Positions 35,671 through 46,093 of a stretch of 64,000 bases of DNA are shown piece by piece; the stretch's first letter is position 1, and every line of letters begins with the position of its first letter. The notes beneath the pieces are model-generated. The model saw only the letters and a program-made list of their open reading frames with translations, ran no database searches and had not been told where the DNA came from. This stretch comes from Morinoia aosen (taxonomy: Eukaryota > Arthropoda > Malacostraca > Amphipoda > Talitridae). The stretch covers positions 20,631,009 to 20,695,008 of the forward strand of contig CM059578.1 of the NCBI GenBank assembly GCA_030386875.1, read 5' to 3'. A program made the translations under genes and the position numbers.

Positions 35671-37553
35671 AACAAAGAAGAGAGCTTGCAAGACAGAATT
35701 TCTGCGGTTGATCTATAGCTGAGGCACCTAACAGTATTTTTCTTAGATGTGCTATTCTCCACACCATAAAATATATTTTTTATCATCCTACAGCTTATCC
35801 TTTGGCACCTGAGAAGGTAATTTCAAGCTACTCACTGTAAAAGAAATTTTAAGTTTATGCCAGTGCTGGTATAACAGCAGCAGGATGAACTTTAGAACTG
35901 GTGAACCCTGTTATTGTAACAATTCAGTGAATTTGACCATCAGTCACTAGATTATGTCAAACATTGGAGCATGATTAGATGTACATTTATTTCACCGTAT
36001 ATTTTATACACACAGATATTTCTCATATGTTCAGTGCTTCAATACCACTCCAGACAACAGGTAACTGTGAGCTTATTTAATAAAAAAACTTGCTAAATAA
36101 TAATATCAAGGCCTTTTCAAGTCCATTTCAATACTCCATGCATGCCCAAAAATTTGAGGCTAAATCAAATTGATATTTTGGCCATTCCCTCATACAGAGA
36201 ACCAGATGCAAAATAGACGGAGCAGATAGAGCCTCAAGGCCAGTGAGAAATTAACAGGTTTCAGAAGGTGAAGTAACTTTTTTCAAAGTACAATTACAAA
36301 AACTAAGTCAGCATCCTAATGTAGAGTAATGAGGAAGGTAGTGTAACCAAAGGTAGTATGGGCTACTTTTGGTAGCACTGACTTAATGACATTTTTTAGT
36401 AACACAGCCATCATATCTATTATAAACTAATTATATTTTTCCTTTTTGATTACAGCCATAAGTTGTCTATACTGTTTATTTCATTCAGACACCAGAAGCA
36501 GGCCTTAACTCATATTCAGAATAATTCTACACACAATCCTGTCACACTGGTGAGTTTTCAAGTTGACTCACTTCAGGTCTTTTAGAGCGATTTTACCATC
36601 CTGAGTCTTTATATTGCATTGCACTTTATTCATTTGGTTGATATTCAGTTCTCAAATTCATTTGATACAATTACATTTATCATCATTTGGAGTTATTATT
36701 TGACTGCATTCTACAATCTCCAGTCAAATCATACAAGTGAAATGTGTTTCCTTACAGTTTAGCATTCCTATTTTCAAATCTCATTTTCTACACATTTGAA
36801 CAGAAAATATACTTTGTTAATAAATTGTTTCTCTCATACGTTAGATTACAATTCAAGTTGCACTTGTGTTACACGTTCATAGTCACAGCATGTATCATGC
36901 TCATACAGGATGCAAAAAGTATCTGAGGACACATATATTTGCGTAATTTTAACTAACCTAATAATTAATGTATCTTATATTTTAGAAGATCTCATGGCAG
37001 TTACTACCATAACCAATGAAATAAAAGACATGCTGTAATAGTATCTACAAAAGAGAAACAGCAATTTAAAAATTACAAGATTTCAAAAAGTTGCCAGATC
37101 TTTTGTTAGCAAAGCTAGAAAAGAGCTGAATGATAACAGTGGGGATGAATTTACCACAAGTGTCAATGCTCTGACTCACTCAGAATAAAGTTTTCAGCAG
37201 CAGTGATGGTTTTCAGTGTTGTTAGAAGTGGAGGGCATATCATGCCTCCTCAGTTTTTTTAAACAGGGCCTTAAAGTCAACGCAGATGCCTTTGTCAAGA
37301 CTCTTCAAACCATTTTTAAGCCTTGGATTGACAGCATAGCCAATGTAAGGACTCATGTCTTCTCACAAGATTCAGTTAAATTCTATAAAGCTCTTCAAAT
37401 CCAGGATTAGATAGCCAAAAAATTTTAATGATTATGTCACATCAATCTTATAGCCTTTTACTTCACCAGGATTATTACGTGTGGGGCATCATTGTCAAGG
37501 AAGTTAATAAGCCACGTAAAAACAAATCCTTGCTGATGAAAGCTATAGCTTAA

Positions 37554-38959
37554 CACTTTGACCGCAGCGTGACCCACCGGTGGTACACGGAGGGGATTTT
37601 CACAACGCTGCAGACCGACCAGTAGTCACAAACACAATTTCCATAAATGCTTAATCAAAGCTAAATGAAGGCACGATCCAGTTCATGTTTGCTATTTTCA
37701 AAATAGTTCACTACAATTGACTTTAAATTTGAGTTTGGTGTTGAACTTAATATTTAGTAGTCGCGGTTAAGGAGACCGTCTGGGTAGACCGTCTGTTGAT
37801 TTTCTGTTTTTATATGCATCTTATAGAGGATTTTCTTGCGCTTCCATTGGTACTTTCCGTTTACGTCTACTCCGAATAGTGCGCCCACCAGAGGGGGGGA
37901 AAGCGATGGGGGTGGAGTGACCTTGAACCCTCCCCCCCCTCATTATTGGGAGTCAATTGAGCGTTTCTCTGCGGGAATGGCATTATAGTTCGTTCATGGG
38001 CTACTCAAAGTGGTTCCATTATTCAAACGAAACATTCTAAGGCTGAATAAATATTTGTTATGAAATTTTGACAATTTCAGAATTTAGCTGTTCTGCCGTA
38101 TCTATGATACCGCAGCTTTCCTTCATAGCTCGATGACAGCTGCAGTATCATAGCTACAGCAGTGGTGAGCACACCAATCCAAAGGGCTTGAAAAGAGCTA
38201 TAAAACAAAGGAGTTGAATAGACAAAAAAACGTATTTTGGTGGAAAAAATTTAAAAATTAAAATTTTTTTTTTGTCAAGAATTACACCCATTCCCTTTTG
38301 TTGTTTATTTTTTCCCAGAGTTACAGAGCTACAGCAATGTAAATTATATCAATCAAAAGGGCTTGAAAAGAGCTACAAACGCTCAAGAGTTCATTGTAGA
38401 AAACCCTGTAGTTCAAAAGATGAAAAGAAATTTTTTTTTTTTGTGAAAAAACACGTTTTTCTGGAAACTTGATATTGGTTTTCTCAAATCTATCTCCTTC
38501 CACAATTTTAGAGCTACAAGAATGGTTTATATACCATTCGATAGGGCTTAGCAAGGTGTATCCATATGCAATAGCGTTTTTTGATACATTTATTGTTTTG
38601 AAAATTACACCACATGAAAAAAAAAAAATGAAAAATACATAATTTTTTTTTTCAATTCCCAAAATCCACAAAAAGAAGTTATCAAAATTCCCTATTGTGT
38701 ATGGTTATATAGACATATAAGGAATCTAAAAACGAAATACTGGTTCTGTAACTTCAAAATTGTAGAAGGAGATAGATTTTACACAACCCCCTTATTTTAT
38801 CATATTTTTCACAAAAAAAAAAAAAAAAGTGCAGCTACAGAAATTTTGTCGAAATAACAAATGATCTATGCATCATTTCACACCTACTGTGACAATTTCA
38901 GAGAAATCCATCCATAAATAACAGACTTTTTTTTTTACCCAGACGGTACCCTTAAAGTG
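37554..38959. mobile_element. TTAA MITE of the CACCGGTGG family, split by element E
   Basis: Left TTAA at 37550-37553, then CACTTTGACCGCAGCG. The right end is cut at GCGG/TTAA (37767-37770) by element E and resumes with AGTG before TTAA (38960-38963), which restores the expected inverse of the left end. Its own length is about 220 bp. Confidence 0.75.
37771..38951. mobile_element. TTAA element, family E, 1181 bp, nested
   Basis: TTAA at 37767-37770 and 38952-38955. Terminal repeats GGAGACCGTCTGGGTA and, from the right, GGGTACCGTCTGGGTA. The inside holds three or four related blocks with GAGCTACAG and AAAGGGCTTGAAAAGAGCTA. No coding capacity. Confidence 0.8.
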
Positions 38960-38963
38960 TTAA

Positions 38964-39375
38964 GGAGAACGTTCCCCCAGAAAGTGGAAAATGTGGCGGA
39001 AAAATAGGTTTTAGCTGCTATCGAAGGTGAAAGAGATCAGGTACATCCTGAGAACAAATGAAATTTGTACGTTCATTTGCCCGCTACGGAGGTTTAAAGA
39101 ATGGGGGGAGGGGGAAGTGGAATTTTATCATGTTACACCTTCCCCTTGACTCTTTCTTCACAGCGCAACATTGCTGTCATCTTCTATGTCTATTTATTAC
39201 TGTATAATGATTTCAAGGGTCCTACCCGATCCCACAAATAATAAGTAAGAAAAGGTGAGATTGTTTATGTTTTGCCTTTTAGAGGATCGGAATGTGGGGT
39301 TTCCAAATGCATCTCCTCTTAAAGTTTTTAAGCTACAGTGTCATTTGATAATTTATAAGGCTACCTAATAGTAAA
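38964..39375. mobile_element. partial family-F TTAA element
   Basis: Starts after TTAA with GGAGAACGTTCCCCC, then shows CAGGTACATCCTG, GCCCGCTACGGAGG, and TTTTATCATGTTACACC, each matching the inverse of the 31223-32073 copy. The other end is missing. It uses the right TTAA of the MITE at 37554 as its target. Confidence 0.7.
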
Positions 39376-39778
39376 TGATTGAAAATTTCTCAAACTTTTC
39401 TATTATTGAATTCAGCTGAGTTCTGAGGTAATATAAGCAAGCTACAACACAATAAATAGCTATTTTGCATCCATATTGTTAATATTTACATCATTATTAC
39501 CATGTTTGGGAATGCCATATTGTAACCTTCTGTAGGAAACCTATTTTTTATCAAATAATGTTTTTAACTACCTTACACTTGGTTAAATTATAGTGCTTGT
39601 CTAAATTAGGCATAAAATTAAATTGCATAATACGCAAAACTACTCTAACTATGCTAATTTGAACCTTTCTCCAGCAATAGTAATCAAGCAATCAAGTTCT
39701 ATGAGCTTCACCACAATGTTCTGGAAAATAAAGACATCTTAAAACAAAGAGAGACCAGCCAAGCACTGATGATAAATG

Positions 39779-40240
39779 TAGTGATGTACCGATACAATTT
39801 TTTTGACCAATACCGATACTCCGATACTTGTAAATGCCAATACTTCTTTTATAATGCAATACTTTGACCGATACTTTTACAATTATATTGAAATAAAATA
39901 ATCATTAGCCCTACATTGGTGTTAAAATAAAATCATTTACTAATAAATCTAATTATATATAAATATTGACAATAAAATTTTTGTTTCGGAATATTAAAAC
40001 TGCTCTTGCTATGTTAACTATATTGTTAAGAAAAAATAACAATGAAATCCTTTCAATAGATAAGGTTTTTAATCATATTGCAACGTAATGTAGACCAGCT
40101 TTAATAGCAACTGGTTCTGAAAGTGGACCAAAACAATCTCTTTAATCAATTCAAAACAAATAGTTCCAGAATTATCACTCAAAACAAATTCGTAACTTTG
40201 TTTGTGAATTTTCCAAACACCTTAACATACAAGAAAAATC
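39779..40240. mobile_element. hAT-like element copy 2, partial
   Basis: Starts TAGTGATGTACCGATAC and contains CCAATACCGATACTCCGATA. The following 350 bp match the inverse of 10430-10830. Here the TATCGG array is only a few units long, so it shows the pre-expansion state. Confidence 0.65.
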
Positions 40241-41284
40241 CAAGATTCGAAATATGTGGCATTTTACAAGCTAAATTGGAATAGAATTTTCAGCTACTTC
40301 TATATTAAATTTACAATTTATATTAATACTTAGGTTAGTAACATTACTTAAACTAACCTAAGTAACAGGATGTAATTACAGAATTGAAGGACATAAAATA
40401 AGAAAAAAAAGTTGAAAATTTTTTTATCATGCATAAAAATTTTTTATCATGCGTAAATATCTATTTAGTTTTGAAAATTTTCAAAATCTGTTCTTGAAGA
40501 ATATTTTGTCTGATTAACCTTAGAAGTTGTTGAATTGAAATGTCAATAAACATAGTCAATTTAATCAAAATAAACAAGTTTACTTCTATGCACTTTCCGT
40601 CTCAAATGAGTATTTCAAGATTTATAGCGGTAAGTTTAGCTTCGTCTTTGATTACGAATGCGCTCGAATAAACAGCTACTCAACGATTTTTGAATTTTTG
40701 TTGCTTGAATCACGGTAATAACATCAAAATAAAGAACTTTTCTATTATACACTTTTTTCGTCAAATGAGTATTTAACAAGGTATAGCGGTAGGTTTGGTT
40801 TCGTCATTGATGACGATCGCGCTGGAAGCAAGTGCGCATTGCAGCGTTGCTGTCCGACGTGCTCCTTGAATTACTTGCCGCTTCAAACACTGGAGTTGGG
40901 TAAGTTATTTACTGCTAGTATAGCAAATAAAATACTCATTTGAGACGGAAAGTGCATAGAAGAAAACTTGTCTATTTCGATCTAATTAACTACAATTAGA
41001 CACCGAAAACTAGAAAATCAATTACTGACTAACACTACACATTTACCAAACTAAAACCTACCGCTCTAACTTATAAAATACTCATTTGCCGCAAAAAGTG
41101 TATAGAAAACAAGTAGGTTATTTTGATGTTGTTACAGAGATTCAAGCAACAAACTAAAAATTGATGAGTAGCTGTTTATTCAAGCGCATTTGTCATCAAA
41201 GACGAAACTAAACTTATTGCTATAACTCATTAAATACTCATTTGCGCCGGAAAGTGCATGGAATAAAACTTGTTTATTTTGATC

Positions 41285-42051
41285 GGTAAATGTAAAGTGT
41301 TAGCTAGTAATCAATTTGTAGGTTTTCGGTGCCCCTCCATAGTTAATTAGTTCGAAATAAACAAGTTTTCTTCTATGCACTTTCTATCGCTAAGGAGTAT
41401 TTAACGAATTATAGCGGTAGGTTTAGTTTTGTCTTTGATGACGAATGTGCTCGAATAAACAGCTACTCGTTGATTTTGTAATTTTCGTTGCTTAACCCTT
41501 TAACGCCCACATTTTTATACTCATATTACGGTTATCACAACCACTATCACTAAGCCAACACTGGCATTAGGTTTTCACTGTTATCAAGATGTGGAAGGAA
41601 CTGCCACTTGGCAGTGAAGTTCAAAGGACACATTAGTGAACAAACTTAATAAAAAATATAATATATTATTGTTATTTTTGAAAGAGGACCGTACAGTCCA
41701 CTTGGGCGTTAAAGGGTTAAATCATAGTAATGAAATCAAAATAAACTACTTTTCTTCTATACACTTTTTTCATCAAATGAGTATTTAATGAGGTATAGCG
41801 ATAGGTTTGGTTTCATCTTTGATGACGTTTGCATTGGAAGAGAGACCCCATTGCAGTGTTGACATCAATGAATTACTTTCCACTTCAAACACTTGAGTAG
41901 CCTTATCTAATTCACCGCTATAACTCGTAAAATACATATTTCCGATGGAAAGTGCATAGAAGAAAACTTGCTTATTTTGATCTAATTAACTACTAGTTAC
42001 AAGGCACCAAAAATTCAAAAATCGATTACAAGCAAACGCTTCACATTTACC
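41285..42051. mobile_element. family-K element, complete, with nested TTAA MITE
   Basis: TTTTGATC is duplicated at 41277-41284 and 42052-42059. The ends are GGTAAATGTAAAGTG and the inverse. Removing the MITE gives about 542 bp, close to the other copies. Confidence 0.82.
41496..41716. mobile_element. TTAA MITE, 221 bp, piggyBac-like ends
   Basis: TTAA at 41492-41495 and 41717-41720, with the 14-bp perfect terminal repeat CCCTTTAACGCCCA. CCC ends next to TTAA are piggyBac-like. Confidence 0.85.
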
Positions 42052-42149
42052 TTTTGATCTAATACCTAAACTACATTAAGCCCCAAAAATTGGAAAATCA
42101 ATTGCTACTAAACATTCAACGTTTACCCGGAGGTTACCAAAAATTTTCC

Positions 42150-42695
42150 GGTAAATCTGAAGGAGATGACAGTTGTCGATTTTCCACTTTTTGGTGCCTG
42201 AACCTAATTAATTGAATCGAAATAAACAAGCTTTCTTCTATGCACTTTCGTCTCAAATGAGTATTTTACGATTTATAGCGGTAAGTTTAGTTTCGTCATT
42301 GATGACGAATGCGCGCGAATAAACAGCTACTCATCGATTTTCGAATTTTTGTTGCTTGAAACATGGCAATAACATCGAAATAAACAACTTTTCTTCTATA
42401 CACTTTTTTCGTCAAATGAGTATTTAACGAGGTATAGCGGTAGGTTTGGTTTCGTCTTTCAAGACAGAGCGCTGGAAGCGAGACGCCATTGCAGTATTGC
42501 CATACAACTCGATCAAGGAATTTCTTTCCGCTTCAAAGACTGGAGTTGCGGTAAGTCATTTACCGCTATAACTAATAAAATACTCACTTGAGACGAAAAG
42601 TGCATAGAAGAAAACTTGTTTGTTTTGGTGTCATTAACCATGTTTAGCCATTACAATTTGCAAAATCGACAACTGTCATCTCCTTCAGATTTACC
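42150..42695. mobile_element. family-K element, 546 bp, 8-bp target-site duplication
   Basis: AATTTTCC is duplicated at 42142-42149 and 42696-42703. The terminal inverted repeats start GGTAAATCTGAAGGAGATGA and go on for over 30 bp. No coding capacity. Confidence 0.88.
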
Positions 42696-43245
42696 AATTT
42701 TCCTCATGAGGTGTGGTTAGACTACAGTTAACACCATTGACAGAGCTGGCAGCTAAATAAGGTTCAGTGTTACTTTACTTATCTGTATCTTATCAAACAT
42801 TAACTACTAAGAAATTAATACAAAAATTATGCACATAAATATAATGATTCATGCTTAATCATCCATTTACAATCATTATAATACAAAAATCATATAACTG
42901 TCTTTTGATCTAATGTAAAAAACATAATATCCTGTAGCCCATCTAAAGAGCATATAGAAGCAAGTAAAAACACGTCATTGAAAGAATTGTAGAAACAGCT
43001 TTTCCCTCTTAGTCAAGATTACAGTGAAGTTAAAAAACCACACATCTCTATATAAATCAATAACGGTACGAGTTTTCAATGTTATAATCATCATTATATA
43101 AAAAATATCGCATCATTACCTCAATGATGGTCCTACACATCTAAGTCGAATGCTTTCAACCAATAACTAAATACTGAATTCCAGTTAAGATGTGTTGCAT
43201 GCGTATTAAAATGAATTTCATAAATAAAGGCCTTATCAAGCTTAC

Positions 43246-43248
43246 CAT
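43246..43248 (-). CDS. PSMB3: PSMB3 exon 1, coding part: the ATG alone (candidate)
   Basis: On the minus strand an ATG is followed at once by the donor gtaagc. The base three before the ATG is A, a fair initiation context. Exon 2 starts in phase 0 with the second residue, so an exon ending exactly in ATG is what the gene needs. The position, just inside a putative divergent promoter shared with CLUAP1, fits a transcription start. Other minus-strand ATG-GT places in the same intron have poorer donors (gtaaaa near 36.6 kb, gtaata near 39.5 kb). RNA data would be needed to fix it. Confidence 0.5.
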
Positions 43249-43331
43249 GATCAGTCGGAAAAATAAGCAGAAAATTCACAAGCAACTAATACACACAGTA
43301 AATACACCTTCGAACAAGCCGCTTGCAAGAT

Positions 43332-43340
43332 GCCTTGTCA
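43332..43340 (-). promoter_or_regulatory. candidate antioxidant-response / CNC-Maf site upstream of PSMB3
   Basis: On the minus strand it reads TGACAAGGC, matching the core TGACnnnGC bound by CNC bZIP proteins (Nrf1/Nrf2, CncC in insects) with small Maf. The flanks also fit the longer consensus: a TGA and then G lie upstream at the right spacing, and an A and T-rich bases follow. It lies about 85 bp upstream of the inferred PSMB3 ATG. Proteasome genes are classic CNC targets. Such a short core can occur by chance. Confidence 0.35.
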
Positions 43341-43661
43341 CAGTCACTCTCTACTTCTCATGACAGATTCTAGGAACACGGATTTTTCTTCTTTTACGTT
43401 TGGTATCAAATCCAAATTCAATCAGCACTGAAATCAATAATACATCACTTCATCAGTAATACTAAAGATAATAATGAAACACATAATTCTAAAGCAAATA
43501 TTTTAATTAAACTATATTATGTAAATAAATTCTCAAATCATTAATGATACTTAGCGCTGATATTTGGAAATAAATCGTAAGTTTGCTCAAAATGCCGCAC
43601 CTAAAAACCCTACTCTCATATACGATTGTTTTTATATATCCGATGCAAATGATAGCTGATC

Positions 43662-43687
43662 GTTGCCATGACAGCCATAGTAACAAC
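43662..43687 (+). promoter_or_regulatory. composite X-box (RFX site) upstream of CLUAP1
   Basis: Two overlapping imperfect X-boxes share their central half. The first is GTTGCC-AT-GACAGC and the second ACAGCC-AT-AGTAAC, each with one mismatch to RYYNYY-WW-RRNRAC. The outer halves GTTGCC and AGTAAC are perfect. The site ends 125 bp before the inferred CLUAP1 ATG, the usual place for RFX sites in ciliary genes. Confidence 0.5.
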
Positions 43688-43811
43688 AAACTCTTTTGTT
43701 AAATTGTTTTTGCAGTAAGCAACATGTTGCAGGAGTAAAATTAATTTTCCGACAGTTTTCCTGCAAAAAGTTCGTACACTTTATGTTTATAGTGTTATCA
43801 ATAGTGCAAGA

Positions 43812-43833
43812 ATGTCGTATCGGGAATTGCGAA
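43812..43833 (+). CDS. CLUAP1: CLUAP1 (IFT38/qilin) first coding exon, candidate
   Basis: ATG TCG TAT CGG GAA TTG CGA A followed by the perfect donor gtaagt encodes MSYRELR plus the first base of the next codon. CLUAP1 begins MS-[FY]-R-[DE]-[LI]-R-N, and the leftover A fits an Asn codon (AAY) in the next exon. CLUAP1 is an IFT-B subunit needed to build cilia. In insects it acts in ciliated sensory neurons and sperm. The X-box just upstream is independent support. Only seven residues are visible. I found no second exon in the rest of the window, so intron 1 would run past 64 kb, or the call is wrong. Confidence 0.5.
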
Positions 43834-44886
43834 GTAAGTGGGGCTTCAATTTGACGGCAATATGGATATTTGAGGAGTAACGTTATTTCTAGTAAAATGC
43901 TGATAGAGAAGAAACACTAAAAATGAATCATTAAATCTAAGCGTCAATTGTTAACCTTATATATAATAAAATTTCCACATCTTCACTACTAGAATTTATA
44001 CTATCAAATTATGCTGTTTCACATTTTATCAAAACTCACAATTCAACCAACAATGAGTTTGTGATGCTTAAAGGTTAATTTAAACAGTTTTGGAATTTAT
44101 TTCTCTCGTGCTATACAGCAGTAAATTGTTTTTTAGTCTAGTTAAGTTGTCACACTTGAGTATAGCTACTTGTGGGTGCAAATAAGTTTACTGATGTAAT
44201 AAAGTGTTAAGTATAAGTTACAAGTGTTAAGTTAGAATTCTTGTTGGCATCACTGCAAAAAGTGATGTTTCTTGCTAGACTTGGTATCGACAACACTGAT
44301 GTCGGTCAAGTGTGTTCGTGATGTAAGTGATGCTAAATACTTAATCTAACTACTCCTAACTAAGTACTACTAACTCCTATTTTCACTCCTATATTTTGAT
44401 TACTTTTTTTCGCTCTTGCCTCGCTTAGTTATCATTTAGTTGAGCGTTCAGAGCTAAAAGATACATCAGCTGTGAATGGACAATTGTAGCTATGTTTTGC
44501 CATTTCTATTGATACTATGCTATGTGCCATGTACATTGGTGTCTATTGTTGAAATTGGTATGTTCATTGGCTATTTAAGTAGGCACTTTTAATATTTCTG
44601 CTAAGCTAGACCGAGAATATTACAACTCACTTCTGGGGCATCCTATCATCAATGCTGTTCTAAGGTATACAATTATGTTCAACCTAACTACTTAATCTAG
44701 TTGCGCACTTGACTAATCAATGAATTGTTTCACTCAAGAATCGATTCTTAATTTAAAAAAACATTTTATATGAGGAAGATGTGAGCAGTATACTCTAGAA
44801 AAGACTAAAAAAATCTTAAGATGTTTGTCATTAATCATGGCAAATTTCCCTATCAGGATAAATCATATAGCAGAAAAGTTTTCACC
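43834..44886. other. no feature seen (start of CLUAP1 intron 1 if that call holds)
   Basis: AT-rich DNA with no recognisable repeat, exon or RNA gene. Confidence 0.5.
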
Positions 44887-45975
44887 CGGTTACTTTATTT
44901 GATTAATATTCCGGTAGAATGAAGGATTCAAGATTTGTTTTGGAAGCTTTGTAAGAACTTTTTTGTGGATCTCAGCAGCGATTGAATTCTCAGTCTTAGT
45001 TTCAATGAGAGGATGCTGTGTTGTGACCGAGCAAGGAAGCATGAAGTTATTTCTAAAATAAAAATAACATGAAGTTATTTTTGTGCTCGCGATAGCCATG
45101 TGCTAGAGGTTCTGCCACCGTGCAGCAGAGACCCGGGTTCGAAACTCGGCGCTGGCGGTGGCGATTTTCTCTGTTGGGTATAGGAGAAAAATTCCAAGCA
45201 CAATACCCCACTCTACCCAGGTGTCTGAAATGGGTACCGGTCTTGACCGGGGAAAGCGTCATGGCGTCCTGGCGTTAGATATAAGGCATTAGAAAATCCA
45301 ATGTACAAGGTGATATGTATCAGGCTTGATTGGAAATAAAGTATCCGTAGATGCCTTCATTATTCAATGTTATTCATTATTCATATTCATTCTATTTCGA
45401 GTTAAATGATCATGATGGCCAGGTTTTGCAGGTAATAATTGTTTGAAATCTATGTTGCCATCATTAGTCAATGTTTTATTCATGAAATTACATATGAAGA
45501 GCGTGTAGAAATCCAGAAGTTCAATCATTTTTAAACTTTTGAATGAATCATTTGTGTGAGCGTTGTATTTAAATTTTCTTCCTACTTTAATAGCTTCTTT
45601 TGAAACGGAAGGAGCAAATTGTTTTTATTTTTATCAGTTACGCGCCATGCTTTCATTCCGTATTGTGAATATTGTAAAATTTGCGTCGATGAAGTATTTT
45701 CAAAGCTTCTTCAGGTTATATATTTTTTGTATTTTATTGAAGATTCCAATGGATCGATAATTTAGTACGGATATGTGCAACATGATATTTGGAGGTCAAA
45801 TGTGTATCTATTATAATGCGCAGGAACTCACAGGAGTTGATTTATTCAATTTCGCCATCACTAATTTTAATGTATGGAAAAGATACATTCTTCCTATATG
45901 AGAAAATAATGTATTATGTCAGATCGATATTAAGGCTTATTTTATCAGCTTCAAGCCGCAGTTGCTGAGTTCACT
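44887..45975 (-). pseudogene. LINE ORF2 C-terminal remnant, antisense, split by a SINE
   Basis: The minus strand of 45380-45975 matches the LINE at 63260-63835 block by block: CGGCTTGAAGCTGATAAAAT, then CGGAATGAAAGCATGG, then AATGATTCATTCAAAA. The match resumes beyond the tRNA SINE at 44887-45080 with GGTCACAACACAGCATCCTC. It has stops and indels throughout and encodes nothing. Confidence 0.7.
45087..45375 (+). mobile_element. tRNA-derived SINE, copy 1
   Basis: The tRNA-like head has an A-box-like GATAGCCATGTGCTAGAGG and a B box GGGTTCGAAACTC (45135-45147), the internal RNA polymerase III promoter. The body has CACAATACCCCACTC and GGGTACCGGTCTTGACC. It ends ATTGGAAATAAAG (45329-45341) and a CATT-rich tail. 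It interrupts a LINE remnant. Confidence 0.85.
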
Positions 45976-46093
45976 ACTCTCCCGCTTACATTATTTATTT
46001 CCAACCTTGTTGAGTTGCGTTTGTGTTTTGTGTAGAATGTTTTCTAGTAGTCATTTGTCGTGAATTAAAAAGTAAACTAAGATACCTAAGATA

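Larger units (their letters stand above)
40550..42127. mobile_element. cluster of older family-K copies, self-nested
   Basis: At least two degraded family-K copies (40550-41053 and about 41060-41284 with 42060-42127) surround a complete one. Shared blocks are ACTTTCCGTCTCAAATGAGT, TTATAGCGGTAAGTTTAG and GAATAAACAGCTACTC. From 40241 to 40550 I see no assigned feature. Confidence 0.7.
30924..43245 (-). other. PSMB3: PSMB3 intron 1 (if exon 1 is placed correctly)
   Basis: Donor gtaagc, acceptor attgcag. It holds the TTAA elements, the 2.7-kb palindrome, hAT copy 2 and the family-K cluster. I see no gene or clear repeat in 30924-31218, 32078-32205, 34893-35494, 35791-37549, 39376-39778 or 42704-43245. 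Confidence 0.6.
109..43248 (-). other. PSMB3: PSMB3 gene (proteasome subunit beta type-3), whole transcription unit
   Basis: Five exons on the minus strand rebuild a 205-residue protein that follows PSMB3 from end to end. PSMB3 is a structural, non-proteolytic beta subunit of the 20S proteasome core, acting in cytosol and nucleus. Seen directly: residues 2-40 in exon 2, 41-76 in exon 3, 77-139 in exon 4 and 140-205 in exon 5, with split codons (Arg77, Gly140) that close correctly and GT/AG at every junction. The length equals the usual family length only if exon 1 supplies just the initiator Met. Recognisable blocks are YNGG and [11 protein letters not shown] near the N terminus, LYIGL in the middle, [15 protein letters not shown], and FEVISQSLVNAFDRD near the C terminus. 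No stop or frameshift breaks the frame, so this looks like a working gene. Introns of 5.4, 15.9, 8.7 and 12.3 kb are full of transposons. Confidence 0.93.
43249..43811. promoter_or_regulatory. putative divergent promoter between PSMB3 and CLUAP1
   Basis: The 563 bp between the two inferred start codons holds no repeat that I recognise, unlike almost everything around it. It contains an X-box-like RFX site near the CLUAP1 side, an octamer ATGCAAAT at 43643-43650, and a CNC/Maf-type element near the PSMB3 side. No convincing TATA box sits at a fixed distance from either start. Inferred from gene geometry and motifs. Confidence 0.5.

Noticed and set aside
36590-36605. Alternative PSMB3 exon 1 (minus-strand ATG followed by gtaaaa)
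   Set aside because: The donor is weaker than gtaagc at 43245 and there is no promoter-like context. The ATG near 39.5 kb with gtaata was set aside for the same reason. Not excluded by RNA data.
45087-45160. A tRNA gene, because of a good B box
   Set aside because: The same sequence with the same body and tail recurs at 47729, inside a LINE. It is the head of a SINE, not a tRNA gene.
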